Origin: Brasilonema sp. CT11
Lineage (GTDB): Bacteria; Cyanobacteriota; Cyanobacteriia; Cyanobacteriales; Nostocaceae
Direction: 5' to 3'
Length of the DNA: 59,789 nucleotides
Assembly (NCBI RefSeq): GCF_017982655.1
Contig: NZ_JABXYX010000040.1
Location: 1-59,789, forward strand
The stretch's first letter is position 1, and each line of letters opens with the position of its first letter. Both the position numbers and the translations under genes were made by a program. Shown in pieces: positions 15,382 through 24,196 of the stretch. The notes under the pieces are model-generated. The model saw only the letters and a list, made by a program, of their open reading frames with translations, was not told the origin of the DNA and searched no databases.

Positions 15382-16296
15382 ATGAGTCAAATGCTGAAAA
15401 CAAAACCTGTGACAACCAACTTTGTCAGTCCGATTGAACTCAACCAACAGTTGAATAAATCCCTGATGTTATCCAGTCGGCAAATTGGCTGGAAAGGGAT
15501 CTTGGTTGAACAGTATCAGAATCCTGCGACTCCAAGTGAAACTGAACTTCCTGCTCTATCAGATCATTGGCTCAACTTACCCCTGGGACACCCCGTCCAT
15601 TTGACCCAGAAGCGTGACGAGCGCCTGCATGAATCAATCGTTCAAAAGGGTGACAGCATCTTTGTTCCTGCCGGACAACCGAGCTACTGGCGCTGCCAGG
15701 GAAGTGCTACCTACTGTCCAACAGTGCACATCCACTTGAAACCGGAGTTGATCACGCAAGTTGCTGAAGCATCTGAGTTTGATAGAAAGCAGATCAACCT
15801 CGTGAACTGTTTCTCTAAGCAGGATTTACACCTTCAGCATGTCGCTATGCTGCTCTTGGCTGAGTTAAAGTCAGGCGGGATGATGGGTCAATTATATGTC
15901 GAATCATTGACCCAGGTATTAGTCATTCATCTTCTGCGACACTATTCCAGCTTCACGCAGACAATTACGTCCCAGAACAGAAGCTTAACTCACGCTCAAT
16001 TGCAGCGAGCGATCGATTATATTCACACTCACCTGGATCGAGATTTGTCACTGGTTGAAATTGCACGAGTCATTAATATCAGCCCCACTTACTTTGCCAG
16101 TTTGTTCAAACGCGCCACAGGTATTTCTCCTCATCAGTATGTGATTAAACAGCGGGTGGACCAGGCAAAGCTGCTGCTGTTGACAACGGATTTGGCGATC
16201 GCCGACATTGCATTACAAGTGGGTTTTTCCAGTCAAAGCCATCTGACTCAACACTTTAAACGCCTCACTAGAATGACACCAAAACAGGTTCGCTAA
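15382..16296 (+). CDS. AraC-family transcriptional regulator
   Basis: The 304 residues have an N-terminal sensor domain and two C-terminal helix-turn-helix units (about 205-304): LSLVEIARVINISPTYFASLFKRATGIS and IADIALQVGFSSQSHLTQHFKRLTRMTPKQ. It is followed at 174 bases by a SnoaL-like gene and then an NmrA-like gene on the same strand, so it is probably their regulator. The inducer cannot be read. All three genes have higher G+C and good ribosome sites and may have arrived together. Confidence 0.9.
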   Translation: MSQMLKTKPVTTNFVSPIELNQQLNKSLMLSSRQIGWKGILVEQYQNPATPSETELPALSDHWLNLPLGHPVHLTQKRDERLHESIVQKGDSIFVPAGQPSYWRCQGSATYCPTVHIHLKPELITQVAEASEFDRKQINLVNCFSKQDLHLQHVAMLLLAELKSGGMMGQLYVESLTQVLVIHLLRHYSSFTQTITSQNRSLTHAQLQRAIDYIHTHLDRDLSLVEIARVINISPTYFASLFKRATGISPHQYVIKQRVDQAKLLLLTTDLAIADIALQVGFSSQSHLTQHFKRLTRMTPKQVR

Positions 16297-16469
16297 AACC
16301 ATAAGAATCTGATAAAGCGTTGTAAGAATCTGAAAGAAGTCGAGCATTGGAACTCACTACACTTCAGATAGGTAGGGCATTGTTAGACACTTCAGGAATA
16401 AACCATAGGAATAAACCACTGTAGCTTCCTTGCCCGTTCCTTCAACCCTTCATTAAGAGGTTTTTAGCA

Positions 16470-16928
16470 ATGCAATTTTTAGGTGAAACAAAAGAACAAT
16501 CTACGGCTGCTCAGGTTTTTGCTGACAGTCTCGCACTGATTACAAAGGATATTCAAGCCTGGCTAGACCTGTTTGCCGAAAATGCAGTCGTTGAATTTCC
16601 GTATGCTTCTGCTCTCGGTTCACCAGAACGTAAGATAGGCAAACTTGCCATCTACAACTACATGAAAGACGCGTTAGCACAGATGCAAAATTTGGTATTC
16701 ACGAACATTCGTGCCTACCCAACGTTAAACCCTAATGTTCTATTTGCTGAGGTGCATGGGGAAGCCGTAATTGTCGCTACAGGTCGTCACTATCAGCAAG
16801 ATTATGTGATGCGACTGGAAACCAAGGATGGCAAGATCATCCACTACCGTGAATACTGGAACCCTGTCCCCGTTCTCGATGCGTTCGGTAACACACAAAA
16901 TTTGCGTCAATCTTTTAATGCAGAGTAA
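16470..16928 (+). CDS. SnoaL/NTF2-like protein
   Basis: The 152-residue protein has the NTF2-like cone fold signature of ketosteroid-isomerase/SnoaL-type proteins: LALITKDIQAWLDLFAENAV, VEFPYASALGSPERKIGK, and a late KIIHYREYWNPVPVLDAFG. Such proteins are isomerases, cyclases or dehydratases acting on small hydrophobic molecules, but many are uncharacterised. The next gene starts 19 bases after its stop, so the two are one operon. Confidence 0.85.
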   Translation: MQFLGETKEQSTAAQVFADSLALITKDIQAWLDLFAENAVVEFPYASALGSPERKIGKLAIYNYMKDALAQMQNLVFTNIRAYPTLNPNVLFAEVHGEAVIVATGRHYQQDYVMRLETKDGKIIHYREYWNPVPVLDAFGNTQNLRQSFNAE

Positions 16929-16947
16929 TGCAGAGGAGAGGATAGAT

Positions 16948-17841
16948 ATGAAAATTGTGATTGCAGCCGCATCAGGCAATATTGGACGACGCACCGCAGA
17001 GAAAATCATCCAGGCTGGAGCCGAAACTATTCTTCTGGCACGACATCCAGAGAAGTTGGCTGATTTAGTGGCTCAAGGTGCCACGGTGAAGCCAGTCAGC
17101 AGCGATGATACTCAAGGGTTGATCGAGGCAACCCAAAATGCGGATGCTTTGTTTTGGCTGACTCCACCGAAACTCGATGCACCAAGCTTACGCGACTGGT
17201 TCATTCAGACAGCAATGGCTGGAGCTAAAGCAGTGCGTGAAAACGGTGTCAAGCGAGTCGTCAACATTTCTAGCATTGGTGCGGGTTCAGCTTCAAACTT
17301 GGGTACAGTCTCATTTAGTGGAAACGTCGAATCGATCTTCAACCAAACTACAGCAAATGTGCTGCATTTGCGTCCCGGCTATTTCATGGAGAATTTTCTA
17401 GATCAACTTGAATTCATTCGGCGAGACGATACCGTTTACTTCCCTTATGCCAGCGATCATGATATTCCTTGGATTAGTACTGACGATATCGGCGATGAGG
17501 CAGCAAAATATCTACTCAATGATAGTTGGGCAGGTCATTGGACTCGGAATTTAATGGGACCGGAAAATTTAACGCTGTCTGAAACAACTGCAGTCCTTTC
17601 ACAAGTGCTCAATCGCCCGATCAAATATGTTCAGGTGACTATTGAATCGATCCAGCAGCGCCTTGCATTGACGGGCGCAACACCTGATGTACAACGAGAG
17701 TTGGGCAATCTGTATCGTGCCCTTGGCAATCCTGACGGAGTTTATGCGACAGTACGAACACCTGAAGCAGTTACACCAACGACGTTTGAGCAGTTTGTAA
17801 AAAACAAACTATTTCCAAACAATCTAGCACTTACGCATTGA
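16948..17841 (+). CDS. NAD(P)-binding NmrA-like oxidoreductase
   Basis: From ATG 16948, behind GAGGAGAGG, the 297-residue protein opens MKIVIAAASGNIGRRTAEKI, a Rossmann nucleotide motif (GxxGxxG-like) of atypical short-chain dehydrogenases. RVVNISSIGAG, LRPGYFMENFLDQ and WISTDDIGDEAAKYLL match the NmrA/QOR2/HSCARG type, which act as NADPH-dependent quinone reductases or redox sensors. It is the second gene of the SnoaL operon. Frames open further upstream inside the SnoaL gene are not the start. Confidence 0.88.
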   Translation: MKIVIAAASGNIGRRTAEKIIQAGAETILLARHPEKLADLVAQGATVKPVSSDDTQGLIEATQNADALFWLTPPKLDAPSLRDWFIQTAMAGAKAVRENGVKRVVNISSIGAGSASNLGTVSFSGNVESIFNQTTANVLHLRPGYFMENFLDQLEFIRRDDTVYFPYASDHDIPWISTDDIGDEAAKYLLNDSWAGHWTRNLMGPENLTLSETTAVLSQVLNRPIKYVQVTIESIQQRLALTGATPDVQRELGNLYRALGNPDGVYATVRTPEAVTPTTFEQFVKNKLFPNNLALTH

Positions 17842-17871
17842 CATAAAGTTGACTATGTGCATTGCCATTAC

Positions 17872-18423
17872 CTAATACCCCGGTGACACGGGCTGCGATG
17901 GCGTAAGCGCAAGCGCACGCCAAGGGCTAACGCGTAGCCTGTCTGGAGGACTCAGCGGGCGCTCTGCGCCATCGCCCACCAGAAGGCTCCCTGCTGGAGC
18001 ATCGCCAATTTGCGTATACTCAGCACTCCCAAAAATTGCTTCAGGATAACGGTAATACTTCAACTCCATTAAGTTGTAAAAAGGGTCTTCTAAAAAGAAA
18101 GTGCGATGTTCTAGGGCACAACCAACAAAGCGATGTTTAGGTTCTTCTTTAAAAAGGAGTTGTCGCTGTTGCGCCCTCGTGAGTAAATCCTCCCAATCAT
18201 CTTCTAAAGTAAAAATTAGTCCAAAGTGTCTTGGGTATATCCCGCGTTGGGGTGTGAGTGGTTCTTTTGTGACGTGAGCTACCAGTTGATGACCGTAGAG
18301 ATTGAGAATTAGGGCGTTGCGGTTTTCCCGTCCAGGAGTGCAGCCTAAACCATCCACATAATATGCTTTTGTCTGGGCAATGTCTGTGACGGGAAAGGCA
18401 AGATGAAATAACGTTTGGTTCAT
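17872..18423 (-). CDS. VOC-family protein, copy 2, with repeat-derived C-terminal tail
   Basis: The first 149 residues are nearly the same as copy 1 (12860-13321); differences include HDWENLLARA versus DDWEDLLTRA. After GDAPAGSLLV the frame runs on for about 34 residues (GDGAERPLSPPDRLRVSPWR and beyond) encoded by the palindromic repeat at 17889-17976, where copy 1 stops after five residues. The longer tail has no family counterpart. Confidence 0.8.
   Translation of the reverse strand: MNQTLFHLAFPVTDIAQTKAYYVDGLGCTPGRENRNALILNLYGHQLVAHVTKEPLTPQRGIYPRHFGLIFTLEDDWEDLLTRAQQRQLLFKEEPKHRFVGCALEHRTFFLEDPFYNLMELKYYRYPEAIFGSAEYTQIGDAPAGSLLVGDGAERPLSPPDRLRVSPWRALALTPSQPVSPGY
17889..17976. repeat. small palindromic element with inverted ends
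   Basis: The ends GCGATGGCG and CGCCATCGC are inverted copies. The middle has GCGTAGCCTGTC and AGGACTCAGCGG, a core shared with 51214-51310 and 56684-56712. The element encodes the tail of VOC copy 2. Confidence 0.7.
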
Positions 18424-18484
18424 TGCTTGTGTGGGTTAAGACTCCCTCAAGTTTTACCAGATGGAAGTTGTGCTAAACTCCCTA
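17976..18484. repeat. direct repeat B (VOC gene), partner of 12874-13382
   Basis: Second copy of the 509-bp segment. Its upstream edge joins IS630 transposase sequence at about 18484, so the copy boundary coincides with a mobile-element scar. Confidence 0.9.
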
Positions 18485-18681
18485 TTTCATAAAGGTGGGC
18501 GCATTCAACAATTGATTCAAGATCCGGGGTGTGAACTGCTGTACCTACCTCCTTATTCTCCAGATCTCAACTTGATTGAGAAATGCTGCAAAAGAGGTTA
18601 AAAAGTCGAATCCGTAAAACATTGGAGCAGTTTAATTGTTTACGAGATGCTATTGAGGATGTCTTGCGTTATACGTCCTAA
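18484..18681 (+). pseudogene. IS630-family transposase, C-terminal fragment
   Basis: The reading shows FHKGGRIQQLIQDPGCELLY and LPPYSPDLNLIEK, the last part of the IS630/Tc1-mariner DDE domain including its final glutamate, then after a frameshift KSRIRKTLEQFNCLRDAIED and a stop near 18681. The N-terminus and first two catalytic aspartates are missing. It abuts direct repeat B on the left and a MITE on the right. Confidence 0.85.
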
Positions 18682-18698
18682 CCGCCTTGGGGGTTGCT

Positions 18699-18914
18699 AT
18701 AACCCTCTTCTGTCACTTTCCGGTTTTTTCTATTATTAATACTTTCTGAACATAAGGTATACCAGGCAATACAGCATTTACTCATCTAATGAATGGCAAG
18801 TTCCATGCTTTCAAATATTTCTATTCATAAAAAAATCTGCTATCGCCTACTGTATAAGAACTCTAGAATTCAGAAATGATAAAACTTTTCGGAGAGTGAC
18901 AAAAGAGGGATAAC
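18699..18914. mobile_element. about 216-bp MITE with 21-bp terminal inverted repeats
   Basis: The left end CCCTCTTCTGTCACTTTCCG (after TAA) and the reverse complement of the right end CCCTCTTTTGTCACTCTCCG match at 18 of 21 positions. The interior is AT-rich and non-coding. TA bases lie next to each end, as for IS630-type insertions. Confidence 0.7.
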
Positions 18915-18921
18915 AACTACT

Positions 18922-18980
18922 GTTCCAACGTACTAACAGTCATTGCAGCGTTCTTGGAACAATTGAAACGTTCCAGGAAC
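18922..18980. promoter_or_regulatory. cluster of GTTC..GAAC palindromes, possible operator
   Basis: GTTCTTGGAAC (18950-18960) and GTTCCAGGAAC (18970-18980) are palindromes spaced 20 bases centre to centre, with a half-like GTTCCAACG at 18922. This spacing is two helical turns. No gene start lies close by (the next gene ends here), so function is uncertain. Confidence 0.3.
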
Positions 18981-19169
18981 ATTATTTTGAAACAGTAGAT
19001 AAAGAGTGGTATTGGTTATTAAAACTTGACTTTATTTCACAAATTGAATGTTTCTGACACGTCCACCTTCTAGCAAACTGAATTCAGTAACTTGATGAAA
19101 GTCATCACGAACAAACTGCAAAGTGAGGTCTGTGCCTTTCAGCAAATCTTTGTTAATTGGCTTGAGGGT

Positions 19170-20633
19170 TTATCGAAGAGAATTTCTTCGATTTAGCAGC
19201 AACTCTCCGTCTTCGATACTGATTCTGTAGGTTGCATCTAATTCTTGGGAATAATACTCTCCTGTAAAATCCACCAACTGTTCAGAATTAGGAGGAGCAA
19301 ATTCTAGCCGTTGGAAAACGTCCCGTGTTTTGACCTTTACATAGTAAAAATAAGAGGGTTCATCTAAACCTGACTCTTCAAATTCAACAGATCTAAAAGG
19401 AATATCCATTATTAAAAAATGACTTGAACTTACAGGAGCAAGGATCAAGCCCATTCCAGCAGGTTCCAGGATTAATTTACCATCCTTTACCAATAACTCC
19501 CAAACGGTTCCTGTTTTTGGGTTTTGATAAAAGCCAGTCTTCCTCTCTAAATCAATCAATGGAATTTCTATTATTTGGGTTTGGCAGCTGACAGATTCTT
19601 CAGTAAAGTCATCAACTAAGTAGATATCTGCAACTTTTTTGGCAAGTTCTGCCGGTTCAGCGCTGCCCAAATTTGACAAGCAAATTACAGAGAATCTCTG
19701 TTTGGGGAATCGCAGCATTTCCGATCTGTAACCCATCCATGCGCCATCGTGACTGATGGTTTCTAATCCTCGGTAATGCCCTCTGTCTAAACCAAAGGCA
19801 TAATCTATCACTTCGCCGCTATTCAATATTCCAGGTGTAATGATTTCTTCGATCAAGTCTTGCCCATATCCTCCTAATTTGTTTTGGTAAAAATTCTCAT
19901 CCCAGATACATAGGTCTTCAACCGTAGTATAGATACCACCGTCACCCACGATATCAAAAATAGTCGTATCAATCTGAAAACTACCCTCCTCCCTCACAGA
20001 GTAGCCAATCGCTCTATTCTGGACAATCCTTGTGAAATCATCGTGAAAGTGAGTTGCTTTCATTCCCAGGGGACTGAAAATATGCTGTTCAGCAAAAACC
20101 GCCAGAGATTTTCCAGAGACACGTTTGACGATTTCTGCCAAAAGAAAATATCCTGAGTTGCTGTACAAATGCTCCTCTCCTGGCTTGAAGTTCAATTCTT
20201 GTTGACGAGCTATTAAAGCAATGATTTCGTTCTCAGGATAGTCATTCTCCCATCGCATTCCTGCCAATTCCATGAGGTTTAGGAAATCACGAATGCCGCT
20301 TGTGTGGTGAATAAGATGCCGCACAGTAATGGGATACTCATATCTGGGTATCTCTGAAATGTAGATTTGGATCTCGTCATCTAAAGAAAGTTCCCCCTTT
20401 CTTGCAAGTAAAGCAATGCACATCGCTGTAAACTGCTTGGAGGTTGAGGCAATATCAAAGACCGAATTTGGAGAAATCGTTACGTTGTGTTCTAAGTCAG
20501 CCATACCATAGCCGCGCTTATAAATAGTCTCACCATCTTTAATGATGGCTAAAGCAAAACCAGGAGAGTCTGGTTTATCCCATTCGGAAAATAATTCATC
20601 GACTTTATTTGGTGATGGGAGTGTCATTATCAA
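19170..20633 (-). CDS. serine hydrolase, class C beta-lactamase/DD-peptidase family, with premature stop
   Basis: The 487 residues contain the family catalytic motifs: SxxK in ASTSKQF (about 64-67), YSN in YSNSGYFLLAEI (about 160) and HDG in SHDGAWMGY as the KTG counterpart. Such proteins hydrolyse peptides, esters or beta-lactams. C-terminal beta domains follow. TAA at 19170-19172 ends the frame, but the same frame continues for 45 codons to TAA 19032-19034 with family-like sequence (TDLTLQFVRDDFHQ, GGRVRNIQFVK). The stop lies beside a palindrome, CGAAGAGAATTTCTTCG, which may have been inserted. No signal peptide is clear. Confidence 0.85.
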   Translation of the reverse strand: MIMTLPSPNKVDELFSEWDKPDSPGFALAIIKDGETIYKRGYGMADLEHNVTISPNSVFDIASTSKQFTAMCIALLARKGELSLDDEIQIYISEIPRYEYPITVRHLIHHTSGIRDFLNLMELAGMRWENDYPENEIIALIARQQELNFKPGEEHLYSNSGYFLLAEIVKRVSGKSLAVFAEQHIFSPLGMKATHFHDDFTRIVQNRAIGYSVREEGSFQIDTTIFDIVGDGGIYTTVEDLCIWDENFYQNKLGGYGQDLIEEIITPGILNSGEVIDYAFGLDRGHYRGLETISHDGAWMGYRSEMLRFPKQRFSVICLSNLGSAEPAELAKKVADIYLVDDFTEESVSCQTQIIEIPLIDLERKTGFYQNPKTGTVWELLVKDGKLILEPAGMGLILAPVSSSHFLIMDIPFRSVEFEESGLDEPSYFYYVKVKTRDVFQRLEFAPPNSEQLVDFTGEYYSQELDATYRISIEDGELLLNRRNSLR

Positions 20634-21430
20634 AAGCTAGAAAGATTACTTTTTTACTAACTGGAGTTTACACTAAAAAACCAGTAATCAGGAAATAGCA
20701 CTTAGAGAATTATTGATAAAAAAGTCACACGTCAGTCCAGGTGAAACGTTACTGAAAAGAAAAAAGCGGTCAGCTATATTAGACATCTCCGAAAACAGGC
20801 AAAGTCAGCCGAATAGTGTCTGCGAAATATTTGTGAAACGTGCCTGGTAGCTGTTACGCAAACGCTTAACGCGCATCACGTAAAAACTCATGTAGGCGAT
20901 CGCTCAAATAATTGGTAACTTTTGGCGTTGCCCGGAGGGGTTGCCGTAGGCATCACTTTCCCTAACGTCTGGCATGTTGGTCTTATTCAACGGTGAGCGG
21001 ACAAACCACACAGTCACACTTTTAGGCAATAAAATCTAACGGTTCTTCACTCAAATCTTCGAGAACAAGTACGAGTAAACTGAGAATTTGCGATACGCGG
21101 AGCCTCAAGCGTATGCGCAAAGCGCACGCTGCGCGAACGACTGAGCGCTCACGCCGAAGTCCTCTGGCTTATCGCCTTGCTCGTGCTCATCACTAACCCC
21201 CAACTGCCTCCAGCCAAACCTGTAAATCAGCCATACTAGTAAAACAGTGAAACGTTAACCCTATGAAATATCTAACCACGTTTCTCCTGATATTCCTCAG
21301 TAGGGATTTGTTTTAATTGTGTTGATTGTGGAAGAAGCTCCCATACTTGAGTTAGGCTACATAAGCGATCGCTCAAATAATTCGTAACTTTTGGCGATTG
21401 CTACCCTTACACTCGTTTCCAGGTTCTACA
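20634..21430. other. intergenic region with repeats and gene debris
   Basis: About 800 bases without an intact gene. GCGATCGCTCAAATAATT plus CGTAACTTTTGGCG-like sequence occurs twice in the same direction (20898-20930 and 21364-21396). A palindromic repeat of the GCGATACG...GGCTTATCGCC family spans about 21089-21176. On the minus strand a short frame ends SMADLQVWLEAVGG near 21200, like the C-terminus of DUF4351/Rpn-family proteins, so a remnant of one is possible. Confidence 0.5.
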
Positions 21431-24196
21431 TCAAATATTTGCCTGCTGCCGTTGATACAATGACCAGTACAAACCTTTTTGCCGCAACAAATCCAAATGG
21501 TTTCCACGTTCAGCGAGAACGCCCTTCTCCAGTACCAAAATTAAATCAGCACGCTTGAGGGGGGCGAAACGGTGGGCGATCAGAAACACGGTGCGGTTAG
21601 CGGAAACTTTTTGTAGGTTTTCCAAGACTTGCTGTTCTGTCTCACTATCTAAAGCACTGGTTGCTTCGTCCAAAATTAAAATCGGTGCTTGCGAGAGAAA
21701 TAATCGTGCCAAAGCTATGCGTTGACGTTGTCCCCCAGATAAAGCTGTGCCCCGTTCTCCGACATTGGTTTCGTAGCCGTGGGGTAATTCACTGATAAAG
21801 TCATGAGCAACAGCATATCTTGCAGCTTCTACGACTTGTTCTGAGGTGATGTCGGGATTACCGAGAGTTATATTGTCTAAGATAGAACCGTTGAATAAAA
21901 AGTCTTCTTGCAGAACTACACCAATTTGTTGGCGCAGCGAAGCTAAATCAGCGCTTTTAATATCGAAACCATCAATGAGGATGCGTCCTGATTCAATTTG
22001 ATAAAGACGTTGCAAAACTTTGGAAAGAGTACTTTTGCCAGAACCACTGCGTCCAACAACACCAACAAACTGTCCTGGTTCTACAGAAAAGGAGATTCCT
22101 CTTAAGACGGGTTCAGCGCTTTGTCGGTAGCGGAAGAAAACTTGCTCAAAGTTAACTTGACCTTTGAGGGATGGTAACACTAAACCAGTGCCTGGTTCCG
22201 CTTCTGGGGCTACGTTAAGAATATCACCAATCCGGTCAACAGAAAGCAGCACTTGTTGGAAGGTTTGCCAAAGCTGTACGAGGCGTAAAAGTGGTGCTGT
22301 GACTCTACCTGAAAGCATTTGAAATGCTACTAATTGACCGACTGTTAATTTATGATCAATAACAAGCTTGGCTCCAAACCAAAGAATAAGCAAGTTGGAA
22401 AAGTTGGTGAGGAAGTCACCAATATTGCTACTAATGTTAGAGGTGGTAGAAGCTTTGAAACCTGTGCGGACGAAGCGAGCAAATAAACCTTCCCAGCGAT
22501 CGCGTGCTGCTGGTTCTGCTGCGTGTGCTTTAACTGAGTGAATTCCGGTAATTGTCTCGACAAGAAATGATTGACTATCAGCACTGCGGTTAAAAGTTTC
22601 GTTTAGCCAGTTGCGGAGAATTGGCGTTGCTACCACTGTTAAAGTGGCAAACAAGGGCAGAACTGCTAACGCCACAAATGTCAGGGGGATATTGTAGTAA
22701 AACATTAACCCCAAATACACGACAGCAAAGATGCTATCCAAAACCACAGTTAACGCCGTACCTGTGAGAAACTGGCGGATTTGTTCCAGTTCTTGAACTC
22801 GTGCGACTGTATCTCCTACCCGCCGAGACTCAAAATAAGCCAAGGGTAACCGCATCAGGTGACGAAACAGCTGTGCTGATAAACTTAAATCTAGGCGACG
22901 GGCGGTATGGGTAAAAATGAACAGTCGCAGGATACCAAGAACTGCCTCAAATATTGAGGTTAGCAGGAGTGCGATCGCCATAACATCAAGAGTTGGCAAA
23001 CTCTCCTGCACCATCACCTTATCAATAACGACTTGAGTAATCAGTGGTGTTGTTAACCCCAAAAGCTGCAATGTAAAAGACGCCAGCAGTACTTCTGCGA
23101 GTAATCCTCGGTACTGCCAAACTGCTGGAGTGAACCAATTGAGGTTGAATTTTTCTTGCTTTTGGATGACTTCTACTTGCCATAACTGCCCATCCCAAGT
23201 TTCTTCAACCACTGATCGTGGTATGGTTTGACAAGTGTGATTGGGATTTAAGGGATTTGCGACAGTTAGGCGATCGCCCTTGAGGGCATACGCGACTATC
23301 CAACCTTCCTCTGTTTTTCCTGATGTTTTCCACCGTAACAAAGCTGGAAATGATAACTGTTGTAACTCACTCCAACTGACTTGCAGCCGTCGCAGCACAA
23401 AACCTAACTTTTCTGCTGCTTCTACAAGATGTTTTGGTTGTTGTCCTCGCAGTTGACGTTGTACCCATTCGAGTTGTACAGCATTGTCTAGCTGTTGCGC
23501 CACCATTGTTAAACACGCAGCACCCGTGTTCCAACTAGAGACGAAGGGGTATGTTGACGATTGTGTGGAGGAGGGGGAGACAAGGAGAGGAGAGTGAGGG
23601 GGTGAGTTAGATGAGGCAGAGTCTTCTAATTTGGAATTTGGAATTTGGAGAGAAGTTGGAACGGAGGAAACCTCCGTTAGCGCAGCGTCTTTGGAGGAGA
23701 CTCCAATCTTCGCTGATTTTGAATTGTCTTGTTCTGTTATCCCCGCGTCTTGTTGATTCCCTAACCAAAACCCTTCAATTTGTGGCGTTGAAAGTTCTGC
23801 CCATACTGCTGTCGTCCAGCGTAGTACGACGACTTCTTTACTAGCAGCAACAGCCTTGCACTCCACAGAAAAGTTGTTTAAGTCGCCGAACCAATCTCCT
23901 GGTTGTAGTACTGTCAAAGTCTTACCGACGCTTCCGTCCCGCAAGCGGATGTTTCCAGAAATAATCAAGAATTGGAAACCTCCTGCTTCTTGTGGCCAGA
24001 TTTTTTCTCCCAATTTGTAGCGAAGAGTTTCTGACACCTTTTGCAGTCGGTTTTGTTGTTCAGCTGTTAGCCAGCACAGTGGTGGTTGATTCCAAGATAA
24101 AGATGCTAGCACGCTATTTTCTGAAGATTCGTCACCTAAAAGTTTTAATTCACCTGCAATTTTACCGTTAGTTTTTGAATTTTCTCTGCTAGCCAT
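21431..24196 (-). CDS. peptide/protein ABC exporter with cNMP-like domain and degenerate C39 domain
   Basis: This 921-residue half-transporter has four parts: a cyclic-nucleotide-binding-like fold (about 55-135, LQPGDWFGDLNNFS); a variable linker (150-215); a C39 peptidase-like domain (215-345); and the ABC membrane and ATPase domains. The ATPase has Walker A GRSGSGKST, signature LSGGQRQR and Walker B ILILDEATSALD. In the C39 part, the catalytic Cys of the (D/E)CGxAC motif is T224 (NTGAACL), the His position is W299 (EGWIVAY) and the Asp position is N314 (VANP). It should bind but not cut leaders, as in type I RTX exporters. It overlaps the end of the PpiC-type gene by 52 bases on the same strand. 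No HlyD partner is nearby. Confidence 0.9.
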   Translation of the reverse strand: MASRENSKTNGKIAGELKLLGDESSENSVLASLSWNQPPLCWLTAEQQNRLQKVSETLRYKLGEKIWPQEAGGFQFLIISGNIRLRDGSVGKTLTVLQPGDWFGDLNNFSVECKAVAASKEVVVLRWTTAVWAELSTPQIEGFWLGNQQDAGITEQDNSKSAKIGVSSKDAALTEVSSVPTSLQIPNSKLEDSASSNSPPHSPLLVSPSSTQSSTYPFVSSWNTGAACLTMVAQQLDNAVQLEWVQRQLRGQQPKHLVEAAEKLGFVLRRLQVSWSELQQLSFPALLRWKTSGKTEEGWIVAYALKGDRLTVANPLNPNHTCQTIPRSVVEETWDGQLWQVEVIQKQEKFNLNWFTPAVWQYRGLLAEVLLASFTLQLLGLTTPLITQVVIDKVMVQESLPTLDVMAIALLLTSIFEAVLGILRLFIFTHTARRLDLSLSAQLFRHLMRLPLAYFESRRVGDTVARVQELEQIRQFLTGTALTVVLDSIFAVVYLGLMFYYNIPLTFVALAVLPLFATLTVVATPILRNWLNETFNRSADSQSFLVETITGIHSVKAHAAEPAARDRWEGLFARFVRTGFKASTTSNISSNIGDFLTNFSNLLILWFGAKLVIDHKLTVGQLVAFQMLSGRVTAPLLRLVQLWQTFQQVLLSVDRIGDILNVAPEAEPGTGLVLPSLKGQVNFEQVFFRYRQSAEPVLRGISFSVEPGQFVGVVGRSGSGKSTLSKVLQRLYQIESGRILIDGFDIKSADLASLRQQIGVVLQEDFLFNGSILDNITLGNPDITSEQVVEAARYAVAHDFISELPHGYETNVGERGTALSGGQRQRIALARLFLSQAPILILDEATSALDSETEQQVLENLQKVSANRTVFLIAHRFAPLKRADLILVLEKGVLAERGNHLDLLRQKGLYWSLYQRQQANI
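23606..23710. repeat. repeat-derived linker inside the exporter gene
   Basis: TTGGAATTTGGAATTTGGAG and GGAGGAAACCTCCGTTAGCG with its facing half TGGAGGAGACTCCA lie in the linker between the cNMP-like and C39-like domains, in frame. The type matches the repeats in rsmE and menD. Confidence 0.6.

Noticed and set aside
16828-16947. Upstream extension of the NmrA-like gene
   Set aside because: It runs through the end of the SnoaL-like gene in another frame; a good ribosome site marks ATG 16948.
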